NCBI GenBank assembly: GCA_903813345.2
Contig: CAIIXF020000003.1
Location: forward strand, 28,847,248 to 28,911,247
DNA from: Owenia fusiformis
Lineage: Eukaryota > Annelida > Polychaeta > Sabellida > Oweniidae
DNA length: 64,000 nt
Direction: 5' to 3'
Shown piece after piece: positions 31,634-44,560 of this stretch. A program made the translations under genes and the position numbers. Within the stretch, counting starts at the first letter, position 1, and each line of letters starts with the position of its first letter. The notes beneath the pieces were generated by a model. It saw only the letters and a program-made list of their open reading frames with translations. It had not been told where the DNA came from and searched no databases.

Positions 31634-33065
31634 GAGGTAATTTTCATACAATGACCATTTAACATAACAAAATGGAACACTATAATGCTGAATATTTACC
31701 TCAAACACGAAAATTAGGTTTGTAAACTGGATACATTCAGGAGCATTTGGGTTTCCATTCTTGCTAACAATATGCAACTGAAATATATCACATATCAGCT
31801 GAGCAAATTATCTCAATACTTTTGAATAAGAAGACTTCAAAATACGATTTTATTTTTACCAGATATTATTAAAATTGATACATATGGACTACTAGTATTC
31901 ATCTAAGTTCATAAACAATTTTATCGTGTACCTCCATTGACTGACGTTGGTCTTCAAATTTGGAAATGAGATCCATATGTAACACACTGTAAAAATCTTC
32001 AGTTTGAAGTCCATCTATGAGCTAGAATCCACATGTCTTCAGTCCTATGCGAACTAAAAATTATCCCAAAGTTGAGAATAAGATTTCAAGACAAGGAAGT
32101 ATGTGGGCAATTTTTACAAAGTTATTAGTTGACCAACGACTAATTTAGCATTCATTGGGCGTTCCATGTTTATTTTCAACATTTTGAAGTAATTAACATT
32201 TGGTGTATATGTTTCCCAGTTTTCCCATTGGCTTTTTGAGTAATATGATTTGCAATTACTTTTTTATTCAATGGTTTAACTACTCCATCTTTTGAGTTTT
32301 AAATATAGTTCTCTATTAGACTGTGGACTACTCTGATAATTGTAACTTCTGCTTTTCATAGAAGGTCACACATTCCAACATATTTCAAACAGTCTGTATG
32401 GTTATCCTGGGCACTTTCTGGGTAGTTGGACTTCATGTAGGGGTGGCAGACGTCCCTCAGGCCAATTTATACCCCCACCCCAAGAAAACCTTGGGGGTAC
32501 TTTAATACCACCTAATAAAAAGAATACTAATGCATGTCATATATTCATAGTTTTTTTAGTAGGCAGGGCATACCATGGTTAGTCAGTGCCAGAAATTTCC
32601 AATCTCCAACTTATATGGTTACCATGGAAACAGTATTTATATCTCAAAATCTTCTCAATTTGACCTCCTCCCAAATATGTCCCTTCGCTCTCAAAGTGAA
32701 ATATTTGCAAATTTGTAAGGAATTTGTGGCTACCACTTTGTTAAAAGTTGTATAAATATGTATATATTCACACTAAAGCACTAAAAAGTTGATACAATGC
32801 TCCAATAAATCAATAATATTTATCAAATATAGTCACACACAACTACTTTTAGGGAAAAGTGGGCGTGGTACTTTTTGGTACTTGCGTAATTGTTGCAGCA
32901 TTAAGCGAAAAATACATATTACACTAACAACAATTGACATTTAATTATCATCTACTAACATTGTGTAACATTGTAATATGTTCATTATCATTATTAGATA
33001 CTTAAGATATTTTATGTAAGTGTTATCATGAACCTTCCTTTTATCCCTATACCATAGAAGGTGGG

Positions 33066-36000
33066 CATCACCAATGGTGTCAAACTAACTTTTCTGTTTC
33101 ATTTATTTTTTACCATAGACAGGGGAAAAAGCTTTACTTCAAGTAGTGACCTCATTAGGTGCTATGTATATGGATAGATGGATTGATACTAGTAGGTAGA
33201 TGGCAGCACTTGTGCTAGTTGGGCTAGATACTAGTGTTTACCATTGACTTGATATATTTCACTTAGTCTATTGATTTACCATATTCATTCTGTTGGATTA
33301 AAGTAAACCTGCATTTGCAATGAATTTGCTGATGTTCAGATTGTGTTTGAAACTTGATGATAATCAGATTGTGATTGAGACTGAATGTTGTTCAGATTGT
33401 GTATATATGAACTTTAAAAGGACCACTGAAACAATAAGTCAATGTTTAAGATTCTTTAAAATTATGTCAATGAGAAATTAGCCTGTTAACCTAGAGTTAA
33501 ACTATACTTCAGCAAGATTTTAAAGTTATATAGCAAATCTCATCATTTGCAACTTTTTCATTATTTGATAATTTAACCCATTATTCTTTATTGCTGATTA
33601 AAAATTGCAAGGCATTTAAATGACCTAGGGAAGCCAGTGATATGAATTGGCCTTATTCATTGATTTACAGTAAAATGGAATATTGTGAAGAACAAGAGAA
33701 CTGTTCCACAGCTTCACAGGAAATATGGGAGCAAAGTCAACAAGGGATGTGGGAAACTAGGCTGTTTACATAGAGAGATTTAGAACTCTCCAGGGAAGTG
33801 TCTCTATTTGGTATAAAATACACAGGTCTATTCATGCATACCATTTTAAATATGAATCAAAGTTAGCGATATCCATGTTTCTGGTGAAAGCATCAATTGA
33901 AAGAGACAAACATCCTATAGCTACTCCTATGGTATAAAATATAAGGAAGTTCGAAGCAGTAAAAAGGTATTACCATTTTAGATTTGATTGAATAAGTTGA
34001 ATCAGTGGCAATTTTTAAATTTTGATATGTTAAAAGAGGCTCTGTTGGTTAGATGGGAGAATTAGCTGCATGTTAAAGGTGGCGTTTTGCTCAGTTTATA
34101 ACAAAAATGATATTTAGCCCGAAACAGTAATAAATATTAAGCAAATATTTCATTCTCTGGAGGGCAATACCTATGGGCTGTGGGCAATACATATTGCAAA
34201 AATCATTGAAGGTGCAGTTGTCAGAATCCCCAGGCGGGCGATACGTAGGGCAATAAGGGATACATATTTTATATGCCAATAATTCAGGGAGCTGTGAAAT
34301 ACGCTATGGTATTTTTAGTCCCATGGTACTGAATAAGCCAATCAAATCACACGATTAATAGCAATAATGTAATAATTAGTGCTACTTCGATGAACACCCG
34401 TTTTGTAGAATAAGATTCTGATTCTCGTAAAAAAATATGAAAATACAGGCACAAACAAAGTGTATTTCGAAACTCTGCTTTTGGATATTGATAAATTGAA
34501 TGATATTTGCTAAAAACTTCTGTCAGAATTGAAACAATTTTTCCCCAAGAAAAGTCAACATTTCAAAACAACAGCAATAGCTAGAACTATCCTATTTAGA
34601 TGTTTACTTGACAGTATGTACAATTGGGGAATCCGGACAGAGAATATTAACAGAAGTAGAAAGATTGATAAAGAAAATGGAGTTTTAGTGTGGGGGGGGG
34701 GCATGTAATTGTATACTTGTTTATGTAACAATCATTTCATAAAATTGATAAAATGACATATTCTAGACAAGGATAGGCATTTGCCATCATAAACTATGAG
34801 GGATTATGACTCATAAACTTAACTACTGGTATGGACATTTGGGGTAGTAATATGGAACATACGTTATATGGAAACTGTAACATTATAAGATCTTGTCCAA
34901 TTTCAGTCATACCTGATTATAAAGGACCATTTATGTTACAGCATCAGGGCATATTACGTATAGTATTAAGTTACTTAGGTATAAATTATAGTTATAAATT
35001 ATGACTGTCATCGTTTCTACTGTGCCAAAATCATTCAACCAATTTTAAAATGGAATACGAGAACAAGATTTCTTATTTTAGGTTATATTCATATGTCTAA
35101 TAATAATTGATATTAAACATATTTACTTTTATTGTTCTTATACACTAAACAGATTTGTTTAGATATTATTTTAAGTTTCAACATAACAAACCACTATCCA
35201 TATTGAAGGAATCACTGAAGGTACAGCATTTTGGAAATGTGTATTGCAAAATACTAAAAGGAGTTATACCCGTACCTTGTTAACCATGAGTCAATGAATG
35301 CATCATATAATATCTGCAAAATGATGCACTATGCAATTCATACATGGAATGATTTATTTTGCCATATTAGAATCAAGTATTATCTTTAATCCATTGGATA
35401 GATCATGCATTACCTGATGTTGATGTATTGATAATAGAATCAGTTAGTCTATATCCTAGATGCGAGTAGAAATAATCTTGATTTGCGTCCGTCATTAAAA
35501 ATTCACAATTCAGTCAAACTGATGTCATATTTGGAATCTTCATGTAAAATTACATCAAAAAATGTGGTTTTGAAAAGAGTTTATCAACTTTGAAAATTTA
35601 ATTTTCTTTGAAAATATGACTTCTAGGTCGGGGAGATTCCCCATAGACCCCATGTTGTAAAACTAAAAAAATTAAATATCCTTTCTTGTGTTGGGCAGAT
35701 AATATTTTCTTTTACTTGACATATTTTAATTTGTATAACTATCACATACATAAGGGTAAATGAAAAGTGAATCACTAAAACTGATGAATATTCAAGTTTA
35801 AGGGAATTTTGTAATACCCTGCCATGTTATTTCCCCCGAATCAGCCACCTGGTGGCGAAACTGGTAACTACCTACTTGCATCTGAGTATTTGTGAGACAC
35901 CATTTGTCCGAGAAAATAAGAAATCTTAGTTATGTATTAAGGCAGGGCATAACATTTCACCTATCATTTATTTATGTTTACTACATCCCCTTTACTAGTT

Positions 36001-36640
36001 AGTATTACCTTCCCTTTTAAAGCGGAGTGAGATATCGTTGAAATGTGGCGCTCATGCACGATATATGAAAAAATTATCATACTCCATAGTTCCACTGTCA
36101 TTTAAGCCCAATTTGGTACAAATGTCAAAGCATAATGTCAACTCTAAAGTAGTTTAATTCAATGAAAATAAAAAATATCTAAATCGACAATTACTGTCTG
36201 CCATCTTAGATGCGAAGGTTACGGCCGTTGCCTTCGCTTGGTGCTGATCAGTGTCCTTGCTCTGGTACAAATTGTCATTGCCCTCTGTTTGTAACCCCTC
36301 CCTCCTTCTAGATTAAAGCCATGAATATGAAGATGATTTAGAGGTATTATGAGAGATACTAGTGAAGGGTTGTTTTATGATAAATGAGTTCATATAACTT
36401 AATCCAAGTCATAACAAGTATGCAAATCACACCAGCATGAGATAACATCATACTCAAAGGATGCAACAGTCCATTACTTTTCAATTGCATAAAATGGCTC
36501 TAACCCTGACAAATGTATTAATCAATTTTAACTCATAGCTCTTGATCAATGGAACCATTCATATTCTAGGTACAAGTCAATGAATACGACTTTGACAAAC
36601 TAAAAGACTAAGGACCTCTAAAAGTTAATTTGACCATTGA
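33066..36640. other. Central part of the 5 kb TIR element
   Basis: AT-rich unique sequence with no recognisable domain on either strand. The one recognisable item is a copy of the dispersed palindrome element at about 36090-36260. Confidence 0.5.
36090..36260. repeat. Dispersed ~170-bp element with 26-bp palindrome, copy 1
   Basis: It shares caaagcataatgtcaactct, gtctgccatcttagatgcga and a gcgaaggttacggccgttgc palindromic core with copies at 46790-46960 and 50935-51115. Confidence 0.7.
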
Positions 36641-38218
36641 TGATCTATGATAGGGAAAGGTCATGATAACACTTATACAAAATATTTAAAGTATCTAATA
36701 ATGATAATGAACATATTACAATGTTACACAATGTTAGTAGATGCTAATTAAATGTCAATTGTTATTAGTGTAATATGTATTTTTCATTTAATGCTGCAAC
36801 AATTACACAAGTACCAAAAAGTGCCACGCCCACTTTTCCCTTAAAGCAGTTGTGTGTGACTACATGTGATAAATATTATTAATTTATTTTATCATTATAT
36901 CAAGGTTTTAGTGCTTCAGTGTGAATACATACATATTAATTCAGCTTTTGACAAAGTAGCAGCCACAAAATCCAAACAGATCTGCAAATATTTCACTTTG
37001 AGAACTAAAGGACACATTTGGGACGGGGTCAAATTGAGAAGATTGTGAGATATAAATACTGTTTCCATGGTAACCATATAAGTCAGAGATTGGAAATTTC
37101 TGGCACTGACTAACCATGGCATGCCCTACCCACTATAAAACAATGAATATCTGATATGCATTAGTATTCTTTTAATTGGGTGGTATTAAAGTACCCCCAA
37201 GGTTTTGTTGGGGTAGGGGTATAAATTGGCCTGAGGGCCGTCTGCCACCCCTACATAAAGTCCAACTACCCAGAAAGTGTCCAGCATACTCATACAGATT
37301 GTTTGAAATATGTTGGAATGTGTGACCTTCCATGAAAAGCAGAATGCATTTCTAGAGCACTTCTACAGAATAGTCCACAGTCTATATTATAAAACGTATA
37401 ACTTTGAATGTATATTTCAAAGATCACTTAGAATTTGCCAAGATGCATTTGTTCATGCTTATAAAATGTTTATTATGTCCCTTTTGAAATCAGTTTTTGT
37501 GAACGAGTAAAAAACATATGCCCACCTGAGTTTTCCTCCAGATGCAATTTTGCCGATCCACACTTGTCAAAAACCCTTCCTTTGATGAAATAGTCACACA
37601 TTTTACTAGCGTTGTCCAGGTTTGTATCTTTATTATCGTTCCCCAAATTGCAGAATTTGTCTTGGTCACTTGTAAATGAAATTCATAATGACTCTGAAAT
37701 CTTATTTTTCATTTCTTAGCATCGACATGAAAGATGGATTTGATCCTGAATCAAATTGATTACATTGGCCTCTACATTTGGGAGCTACATTATAAAGCTA
37801 CTTAGTTAATTAAGATAATAAATTGTGATTCTCCAAACACCATGCCTCGTATGTAGATCTACCATTGATATCTTGGAGGGGCAACATATCTTTAGGCGTC
37901 GCAGTGTAGTGTGGATCATACCCCATTATAGATCGAAAATCCCGCAACTATAAAACAAACATTTTAACACCTGTAATTATGTTCACGTTTTGTCATTCAA
38001 GATACAAGAAGGGGATTAGAAAAATTTACCAAAGTTCTTCAACTTGAAATACCAGATACGCATTGTGAGTTCCAGTCTCTACTATCCCTTGGAACAGGCA
38101 TCTTGTATTTCCAAGGTATGATCTGTTGAAAATCAAACTGGGAAACATGTATGTGGAATAGATCTGGGGTCCAAAATCTGCTCCTCCCTAGATAAATTGG
38201 CCAATTTAGATTGCAAAC

Positions 38219-38364
38219 TTTTTTATATTTAAAATTCTTTTTTATTTCAGCTAATTCAAAAAGATTACATCAATTTAAAAATTTGTTTACATAAGTTACC
38301 TGTTGCATTACATAATAATATTTCTCTTGGAAAGCTCTATTTTAAAATTATAGTACAAATACAA
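38219..38364 (-). mobile_element. 146-bp retro-insert with 10-bp target duplication
   Basis: GATTGCAAAC occurs at 38209-38218 and again at 38365-38374. Copy B has only one, slightly different, copy. Between them, read on the minus strand, is a sequence ending aaatataaaaaa. This looks like a short, probably 5'-truncated, retrotransposition product. The parent family is not recognised. Confidence 0.65.
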
Positions 38365-38511
38365 GATTGCAAACTGGCATAACTCACAAACTTTAGATAA
38401 AGAAAGACTTTATAATATCATTTTATACTCACTAGAGTATGAACAATAATACAGAATGGACTATCATAGAACAGGATTTGGAATGATTAAATTAGATATA
38501 ATCGAAGATAC

Positions 38512-38699
38512 CTGTCGTTCAGATATGCTGATAGTATCCTTGAATATTGTCCATATTGCTACTTCATCTGTAGGCTTCAGAACACTTCCGTCGGGAGCGG
38601 TAGATGGGCATGTTGGACTGCCAAAGTAACGGTAAAAGCTGTTCATGTTCCTTGGTAGAAGCTGTTGTATGCGTAATTGATCAATACTAGCAGGATAAT
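38512..38699 (-). pseudogene. Copy A exon 7 (uninterrupted homologue of the split copy B exon)
   Basis: The 188-bp exon encodes LLPRNMNSFYRYFGSPTCP, EVAIWTIF and KDTISISERQ, with GT-AG borders. In active carbonic anhydrases the corresponding YNGSLTTPPCSE segment holds the catalytic threonine. Here it reads GSPTCPSTAPDGS with extra residues before the W.IF strand. This exon defines the empty target site of the LTR element in copy B. Confidence 0.82.
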
Positions 38700-40160
38700 C
38701 TAGAAATTAAAAGATATAATGATCTGAATTTTACTGATATTTGAAACGAAAAATGATCATTAATACTCTGCGATCTTTGACGTTTTGGTTTCGTGATGGT
38801 TTTTGTCTTTATATTACCGATTTGCTCTGATTGAGTATCATGATTTGTAGTCGCAATTTTCGTTAATACTAACTTTCAATTTTGAAATAACGGTATAGAA
38901 CACCAAGTTAAAATTTACTTTTATTAAATGAAACAATGTGGCTCTAAATAAATGAATTGCACTTAAGTTCCGGTGGCCATAACAATTTTGTTAAAGAGAC
39001 ATAAACTCCTACCTATCGATTTAATGAAGCGTGTCCATTTCTTGTTATCCCCTGGAGATATCTAAAAGCAAATAATTGAAAGTGAATTGCTTCACTTCCA
39101 CCATAGGCTCGATTTCCCTCGGAAAAGAAGTGGATTCTCATACCACACCGACCCACAGCAAAGAATTTGTAACTACTAACGTACACTGTACAAACTAAAA
39201 TACATTATGGCTGTGATTCATCTATCTATTTTCATTTCATTTTCGTTTGATGTCTTCAAGACTATGCCTACCTCTTAAAGGAAAAACTACAATACGTTTT
39301 ATGTCTTCAAGACTAGGCTAACCACATGAAGGACGAACGACTAGTTTTCGTCTGATGTCATCAAGACTCGACCTACCCCAAGTACAAACGACCATGCGAT
39401 CAATTTATACAACAAAATTTATGATTTGAACACAGACTCACCTCAAACATCACAGAAACATATGAAATTATGGCACACAAGGGGTTTCCCCATTTGATTC
39501 TGTTGCCAAGGTGCATCTGAAAGTACGTCTCAATTACATCATACATTTTTAATCATTAAAAACATGAACAGTAAATACAAGTAAGAAATATCTTAGCTAA
39601 ACCCCCATTATTACAAGTGGCCAAAGTTCTCCTGGACACAAAAATAATTTATTCAAATCATAGAAAAGTTTTGTATCTAAAATATGTTTTCCGTATAAAG
39701 TTGCACTGTGGTAGATACGGAATGGGACAAAAACATCCACATTTTTATTTGGCTATAAGTTTAAATAGTGCATGGATTTCATAATATTTTCTCAGGAGTC
39801 CCGAGAAGATTATCTGCAAATCATCCTTCTTGACAAACTAATATACAGTCCCTACACCTCTATATATTTAATTTCACATTGTAATATTTAAATGTAAAAC
39901 ATACAGAGGATATTAAATGGAAGGAGTGGGATATGAATTTTATTCCGAGGTAAAATATGATGTTGACCAAGGGAAATATATTGACCGAGTGCGATAGCTC
40001 GAGTGCCAATATGATATTCTCCTATATTCTTTTACGTAATCTGATAGGGGATTTTGGCTGATATGGGATTTTTTTAATATCAGTTCTATTCCCTGTTTAT
40101 TTCCCAGGGAAAAATGTTATCATAGAATAAAATGATTCAAAGCACATTGTGCTAACGTAC

Positions 40161-40294
40161 CTCAATAGGGAAATGTTTCCCATTGATGGTATGTTCGGAA
40201 CCATATGTATGGAATACAATAACGTTGACATCGTACTCCCCAATCAATCCCCCTCCACGCACAGTTAAATCACAACTAGATGTATCAAGTTTAA
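40161..40294 (-). pseudogene. Copy A exon 4: zinc-site region
   Basis: It encodes VNVIVFHTYGSEHTING and HFPIE, with the same loss of the first zinc-ligand histidine and the same shortened loop as copy B. The change therefore predates the duplication. Confidence 0.75.
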
Positions 40295-41195
40295 CTGAAA
40301 TGTGAAATTAAACTGTATATTTCTTTATCAACAAGTGGATATTTAGGTTATCTTGTTTACATCGTATTCAAAAAATGTTTCAATCGTAATCGATACGGTT
40401 TTTGAATTTTTTTACAAACACGTTACCAAAGTCAGAATTTCGACATACTAACATCACGACTATTTCTGTATGAAATATTTAACCATACTGAAAATAAATT
40501 ATTGTATAGCAAACTTTTTCCGTTCCCCTCTTTTTGAAATTCCTAGTTGGAACACGGTTGCCACTTGTACCCACGTTCTTGTTCATTTTCTTGCACTACT
40601 AATGGTGGGAAAGGTTTACAGACGGTTCTATTAGTATTAATGTTGATAGGAGAAAGTCTTGGACTTGGTAACCCTGTACATTGTGCATCAACTGAAATAA
40701 GTACATGTCTCTGAATATTCATTTTCTAACATATTTTAACTCTATTGAAAACATTACACATGATCATTTGTAATCATAATATTAATCGATGTGAGGTTTA
40801 ACTTGTATTTTTATAATAATTTATTTCATATACTAGTATGTGGAAGATGAAATAGTTCATATGATAAAGAATTCGACATTACATAACTAACATTTCGTCA
40901 AAGGTAACATGTACATGTAGCTCCATAGCGTTTGCTTTATCCAAAGTTTTGATGAGACTACCAGTAACTAGTAACAAGTTTGTTATTATATAAATTGACA
41001 CAAAATATTCGTATCGATGACATAATAGGTGACTATTTTATAAAAGTCCCTAATATTGACACAGACTTATTAAGCAACATTCATATTAAGTCATCTTACT
41101 TTGCCTAGTGCATTTTAGAATATAAGATTGTTTTAAATATGCTCACGCATTGGTATTATTGCTACTAACTGTAGTTTTGTTTCATCGTACAGTGG

Positions 41196-41413
41196 CAGGC
41201 CCGTAGCCAGGATTTGCCAAGGGGGGGGGGGGGGGGCGGTTCAGTTTTCAAAAATTTCCAGGGGGGGTTCACATTTGACAATTCTGGCCCAAATATGACT
41301 AAAATCACTTGAAAAGTGCTCAAAATGGTGAAAAACTGCATGATTTTGAAAGAATTTTTGGCCAGGGGGGGGGGTTCGCCCGAACCCTGCGAACCCCCCT
41401 GGCTACGGGCCTG
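41196..41413. mobile_element. 218-bp MITE with 5-bp target duplication
   Basis: The ends are CAGGCCCGTAGCCAG and CTGGCTACGGGCCTG with AGTGG on both sides, and long G-runs lie next to each end. It is probably a hAT-related MITE of a lineage making 5-bp duplications. No coding capacity. Confidence 0.75.
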
Positions 41414-41711
41414 AGTGGGACAGCAAAAAGGATCATATAAAAATGTTATTAACATTTTGGAACACACTGGTAAAATTGTTGATGCTGTTTAAAGTTTACA
41501 TTTCTTTCATCTAAATCTGTAACATAAAACTGTATTCTTAGGTTTATATCTTTGTACATTCACATTTTATAGCTTCAAAGTTAAAAATTGTTAAAAATCT
41601 TTCTTGGTCAAATGCCTTGCTCCAGCCACTTTTCGAAATATGGCGTGGACATTCTGTGTAATTGTCGACTTATGTTTATGAGTTTTGAACTATGATCTTT
41701 CGTGACTAAAG

Positions 41712-43146
41712 CACCCCATGCAGACAGATCGCCAAAAATTACATTCGCATGATGCGAGACTCGACATTCACCAGGAAACTAGAAGCATTTTGTCACTCAT
41801 GAAGCAAATTATTTTTTTATTGCTTAATAAATGGTGAATGACAGTCACATTAAGTTCTATAAGTATGAGAATAACATAAAGTCTTGATATTTTGAGGTAC
41901 CGATGATTGAGATTATGATGCAGAGATAAAACCGATCTTAGGAAAAACTAAAAAAAAATACATCACATATCGAATCTTTCAAAACAGAAAAGATATGTAT
42001 ATATAGAGGATATCCTATGATTTATGAGTGATATGATTTTTATCCACGAATGGATACTCTCTCGCTACGCTCGCTCGTGCAGATATCAATATCCATGAGT
42101 GGATTAAAATCATATCACGAGTAAATCATAGGATGTTCTTTTTATTCCACAGTTAGATTCATCATCATAATCGTCGGAAATTAAGTTATTTAATTCGAAT
42201 TTCCAAACGATCCGGCGATGTTGACACTTAGCCTCGTTTTGAGTCTGAAGTAGCAAAAATCCATAAACCATCGCATACGACGTCGTATGTCATGGCTAAA
42301 AAACCGTATGTTATGGTTAAGTGAAAATTTGTCAAAAATATCATATTTTACCACTGATTACAAAAATACTGCTTTTATTTTCACATGTTATCCTATGAAT
42401 ATCATGCTAACTATGGAATAAATTTCTTTCTTTGGTAATGATATAAATACTTTTTATAAAAATGTTATAGAAAAATGTTATCCAGTACTATCATCAGATC
42501 TTTTATCAAACAGTGTGCAATCTAAAACATGTTGGGCCTTAGGAGAGGACATTTTCACATTGTGGGGACAAGAAGAAACTTTTAAGTTCGATAAATGTGT
42601 AAAGGGTCTTTTAAAATGTATGTATAAACCCCAGATCCATTAACATATTTTTGTTACTTATATATAATGCCTTTCAACTGATGTATGCTTTTAAATGTGT
42701 TGTCAAATGTATGGAAGAACCGTGTACACCGTATTTGTGTTCCGCTGTATTAAGCGTTCCCAATAAATAAATAAATAAAATAAATAGTAAGGCCTGTAGG
42801 TCCGATTCCCTCTGGTAGCATTAACATTGGTCTCGTATATGTCATACAATTAATATTATTCGAACTTATGAACGGACATAAGTATGATGTTACTTTACTA
42901 CCATAAAAGCTTAGCATTTAATCGTAATTTAAATCACGGCCATCTTTTTTTAAACCAGTTACACTGAAATATCAGAATGTCATGCTATTCTCATAGTTGT
43001 AGAACTTAATGTGACTGTCATTCACCATATATTGAGCAGTAAAAAATAATTTGGTACATTGCTGACAAAATGTATCTAGTTTCCTGTTGAATGTCGAGTC
43101 TGGCCTCATACGAATGTAATTTTAAGCGATCTGTCTGCATGGGGTG
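41712..43146. mobile_element. Long-TIR element (CACCCCATGCAGACAG family) in copy A intron 2
   Basis: The outer arms (41712-41877 and 42978-43146) are inverted copies starting CACCCCATGCAGACAGATCG, related at their tips to the 8194-8877 element. The interior carries a gatatcctatgatttatgag foldback (about 42000-42430) and a segment ending in (AATA)n near 42765-42785 that resembles a retroelement 3' tail. No transposase frame was found. Confidence 0.65.
42000..42430. repeat. Foldback MITE (gatatcctatgatttatgag family)
   Basis: A left arm (aggatatcctatgatttatg...) and a right arm (aaatcataggatg) enclose a ctacgctcgctcgtgcagat phrase. An adjoining part is bounded by TATTCCACAGTTAG (about 42145) and CTAACTATGGAATA (about 42405). 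Related pieces lie at 44010-44090, 44330-44450, 47540-47660 and 49980-50050. Confidence 0.55.
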
Positions 43147-44097
43147 TGGTCTGAGATACAAAGTCAGCTTACCGTCGCATTCTGTTCCCGTCGCCAACCG
43201 AAAAGCTCTGATAAGGAGTAAGACTATGACTGTGAGTACCTGCATTAAAAATATATTAATTTGTATTAGATGGATTTTATTACAGTGAGGTTATTTACAT
43301 GCATTGCCTAGAAGTAGTACTATTAAATCTGTACCCACTAATAGGGATAATCTTGAAGTACCAAAGATTGAATTTTTTTCCATGCCTTGTAAAATCCTCA
43401 TCGCTATGTAGACAGAAATATTCATTAATTTAGAAAACTCTTCAATGTACGATTTTATTCCATGTATTCTGTTCAAATAGCAGCAAGTTAAGCAAATTGA
43501 AGGCATTTAATCTACATTGAGGAGCACAAAGAGCAACATTTCAAAAACAAAACAGCACAACCTTCCTTATGGATATTTAATGTCTAAATTGTTGTGAACG
43601 ATTTAGAGCTAATTTACGTCAATATTTGAGAAATGACACGTTATTCATTCAGATTAGTTACTACATGGAGTTTCAGTTTTCTAGTTAATAGTAATTACAA
43701 TATAAAAAGCAAATCATAATATGCAACCTGATGTGAATTAAGGAACATGAAAGAATATATTTGAAATAAACGCCCAGAACAAAATACAACAATTATTGTA
43801 ATTCTGCTTCAAATATCTTAAAAAAAAAAATATATATATTGATAATAATTGATAATGATAATATGCCCAATACGTATTTACTTACCATTATTTACTACTT
43901 TTCAAAATCCCTTGTTTCAATCCTTTGAAATTCAATGATCTCTCTACTTATACCATGTATACGCAGACGTCTGAGAGATACTGTGTTCTCATTGGTCGAA
44001 AGTAAAAAGAATGCGGTTCGCTTTGCTCTCTCGTGCAGATATCAATATCACCGAGTAGATTAAAATGATGGCTCAAAATTATAGGATATCCTAAAAT

Positions 44098-44321
44098 TAT
44101 CCTACACTTACAAGGAGTGTACTAAATGTATAATATCATAGAAAAATGAATTTCATGCCAAATAAAGTCAATTTAGCGGGAAATCAACAAACGGAGAATA
44201 TCGTCACGATTGGTTTTCCGGATATTATCATGGCGATACCCTCCGGTCATTCATTTTGCCAATAGATATCAAATTTATTTTTGAATGTTATTGTACAATT
44301 AGCACACTAAGTGTAGGATAA
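44098..44321. mobile_element. MITE, TTATCCTACACTTA family, copy 1
   Basis: Ends TTATCCTACACTTA and TAAGTGTAGGATAA. The full-length 224-bp copy provides the empty-site reference for the nested copy at 45890-47522. Confidence 0.7.
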
Positions 44322-44560
44322 ATAGAGGATATCCTATGATTTATGAGTGATATAATTTTTATCCACGAATGGATATGATATCTGCACGAGCGAGCGTAGC
44401 ATGTTATCCTATCAATATCATGCTAACTATGGAATAAGATTGATTGTTAGTACCTCAGTTGAAATACTCGATTTTGATTGGTCAACGAGCGGTGAATAAT
44501 TTTAACTGTACACCGCGCAATGCATTGCCGGTGAATAATATTCCCAGCATTCCACTAAAA

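Larger units (their letters stand above)
32317..37384. mobile_element. 5.07 kb foldback-type element with ~745-bp terminal inverted repeats, no transposase
   Basis: The ends are TAGACTGTGGACTA and TAGTCCACAGTCTA, flanked by TAT on both sides. Copy B has ttctattataaaacg at the same place, which fits a 3-bp duplication. The arms (about 32317-33060 and 36640-37384) match throughout. The 3.6 kb between them has no frame above about 60 residues that I can support, so the element is non-autonomous or its gene is eroded. The superfamily is not assignable by eye. Confidence 0.85.
29624..43888 (-). pseudogene. Two-domain alpha-carbonic-anhydrase-like gene, copy A, with two in-frame stops
   Basis: The exons match copy B one for one in length: 43886-43888 (ATG then gtaagtaa), 43173-43239, 40515-40691, 40161-40294, 39442-39516, 39013-39061, 38512-38699, 37841-37947, 37526-37668, 31932-32053, 31700-31777, 30574-30637 and 29624-29814. 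The signal peptide is VLTVIVLLLIRAF, and domain landmarks are as in copy B (SPINI, GSEHTING, SFYRYFGS, PLQDINGR, MELHIVS, LLPDNM). Exon 3 has a TAG (40543-40545) where copy B has TTG, and exon 10 has a TAG (32022-32024) where copy B has GAG. All splice sites remain. The 3' end also differs from copy B (ISSVIK against ISGALQ). Either this is a young pseudogene or both stops are assembly or allelic variants. Confidence 0.82.
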
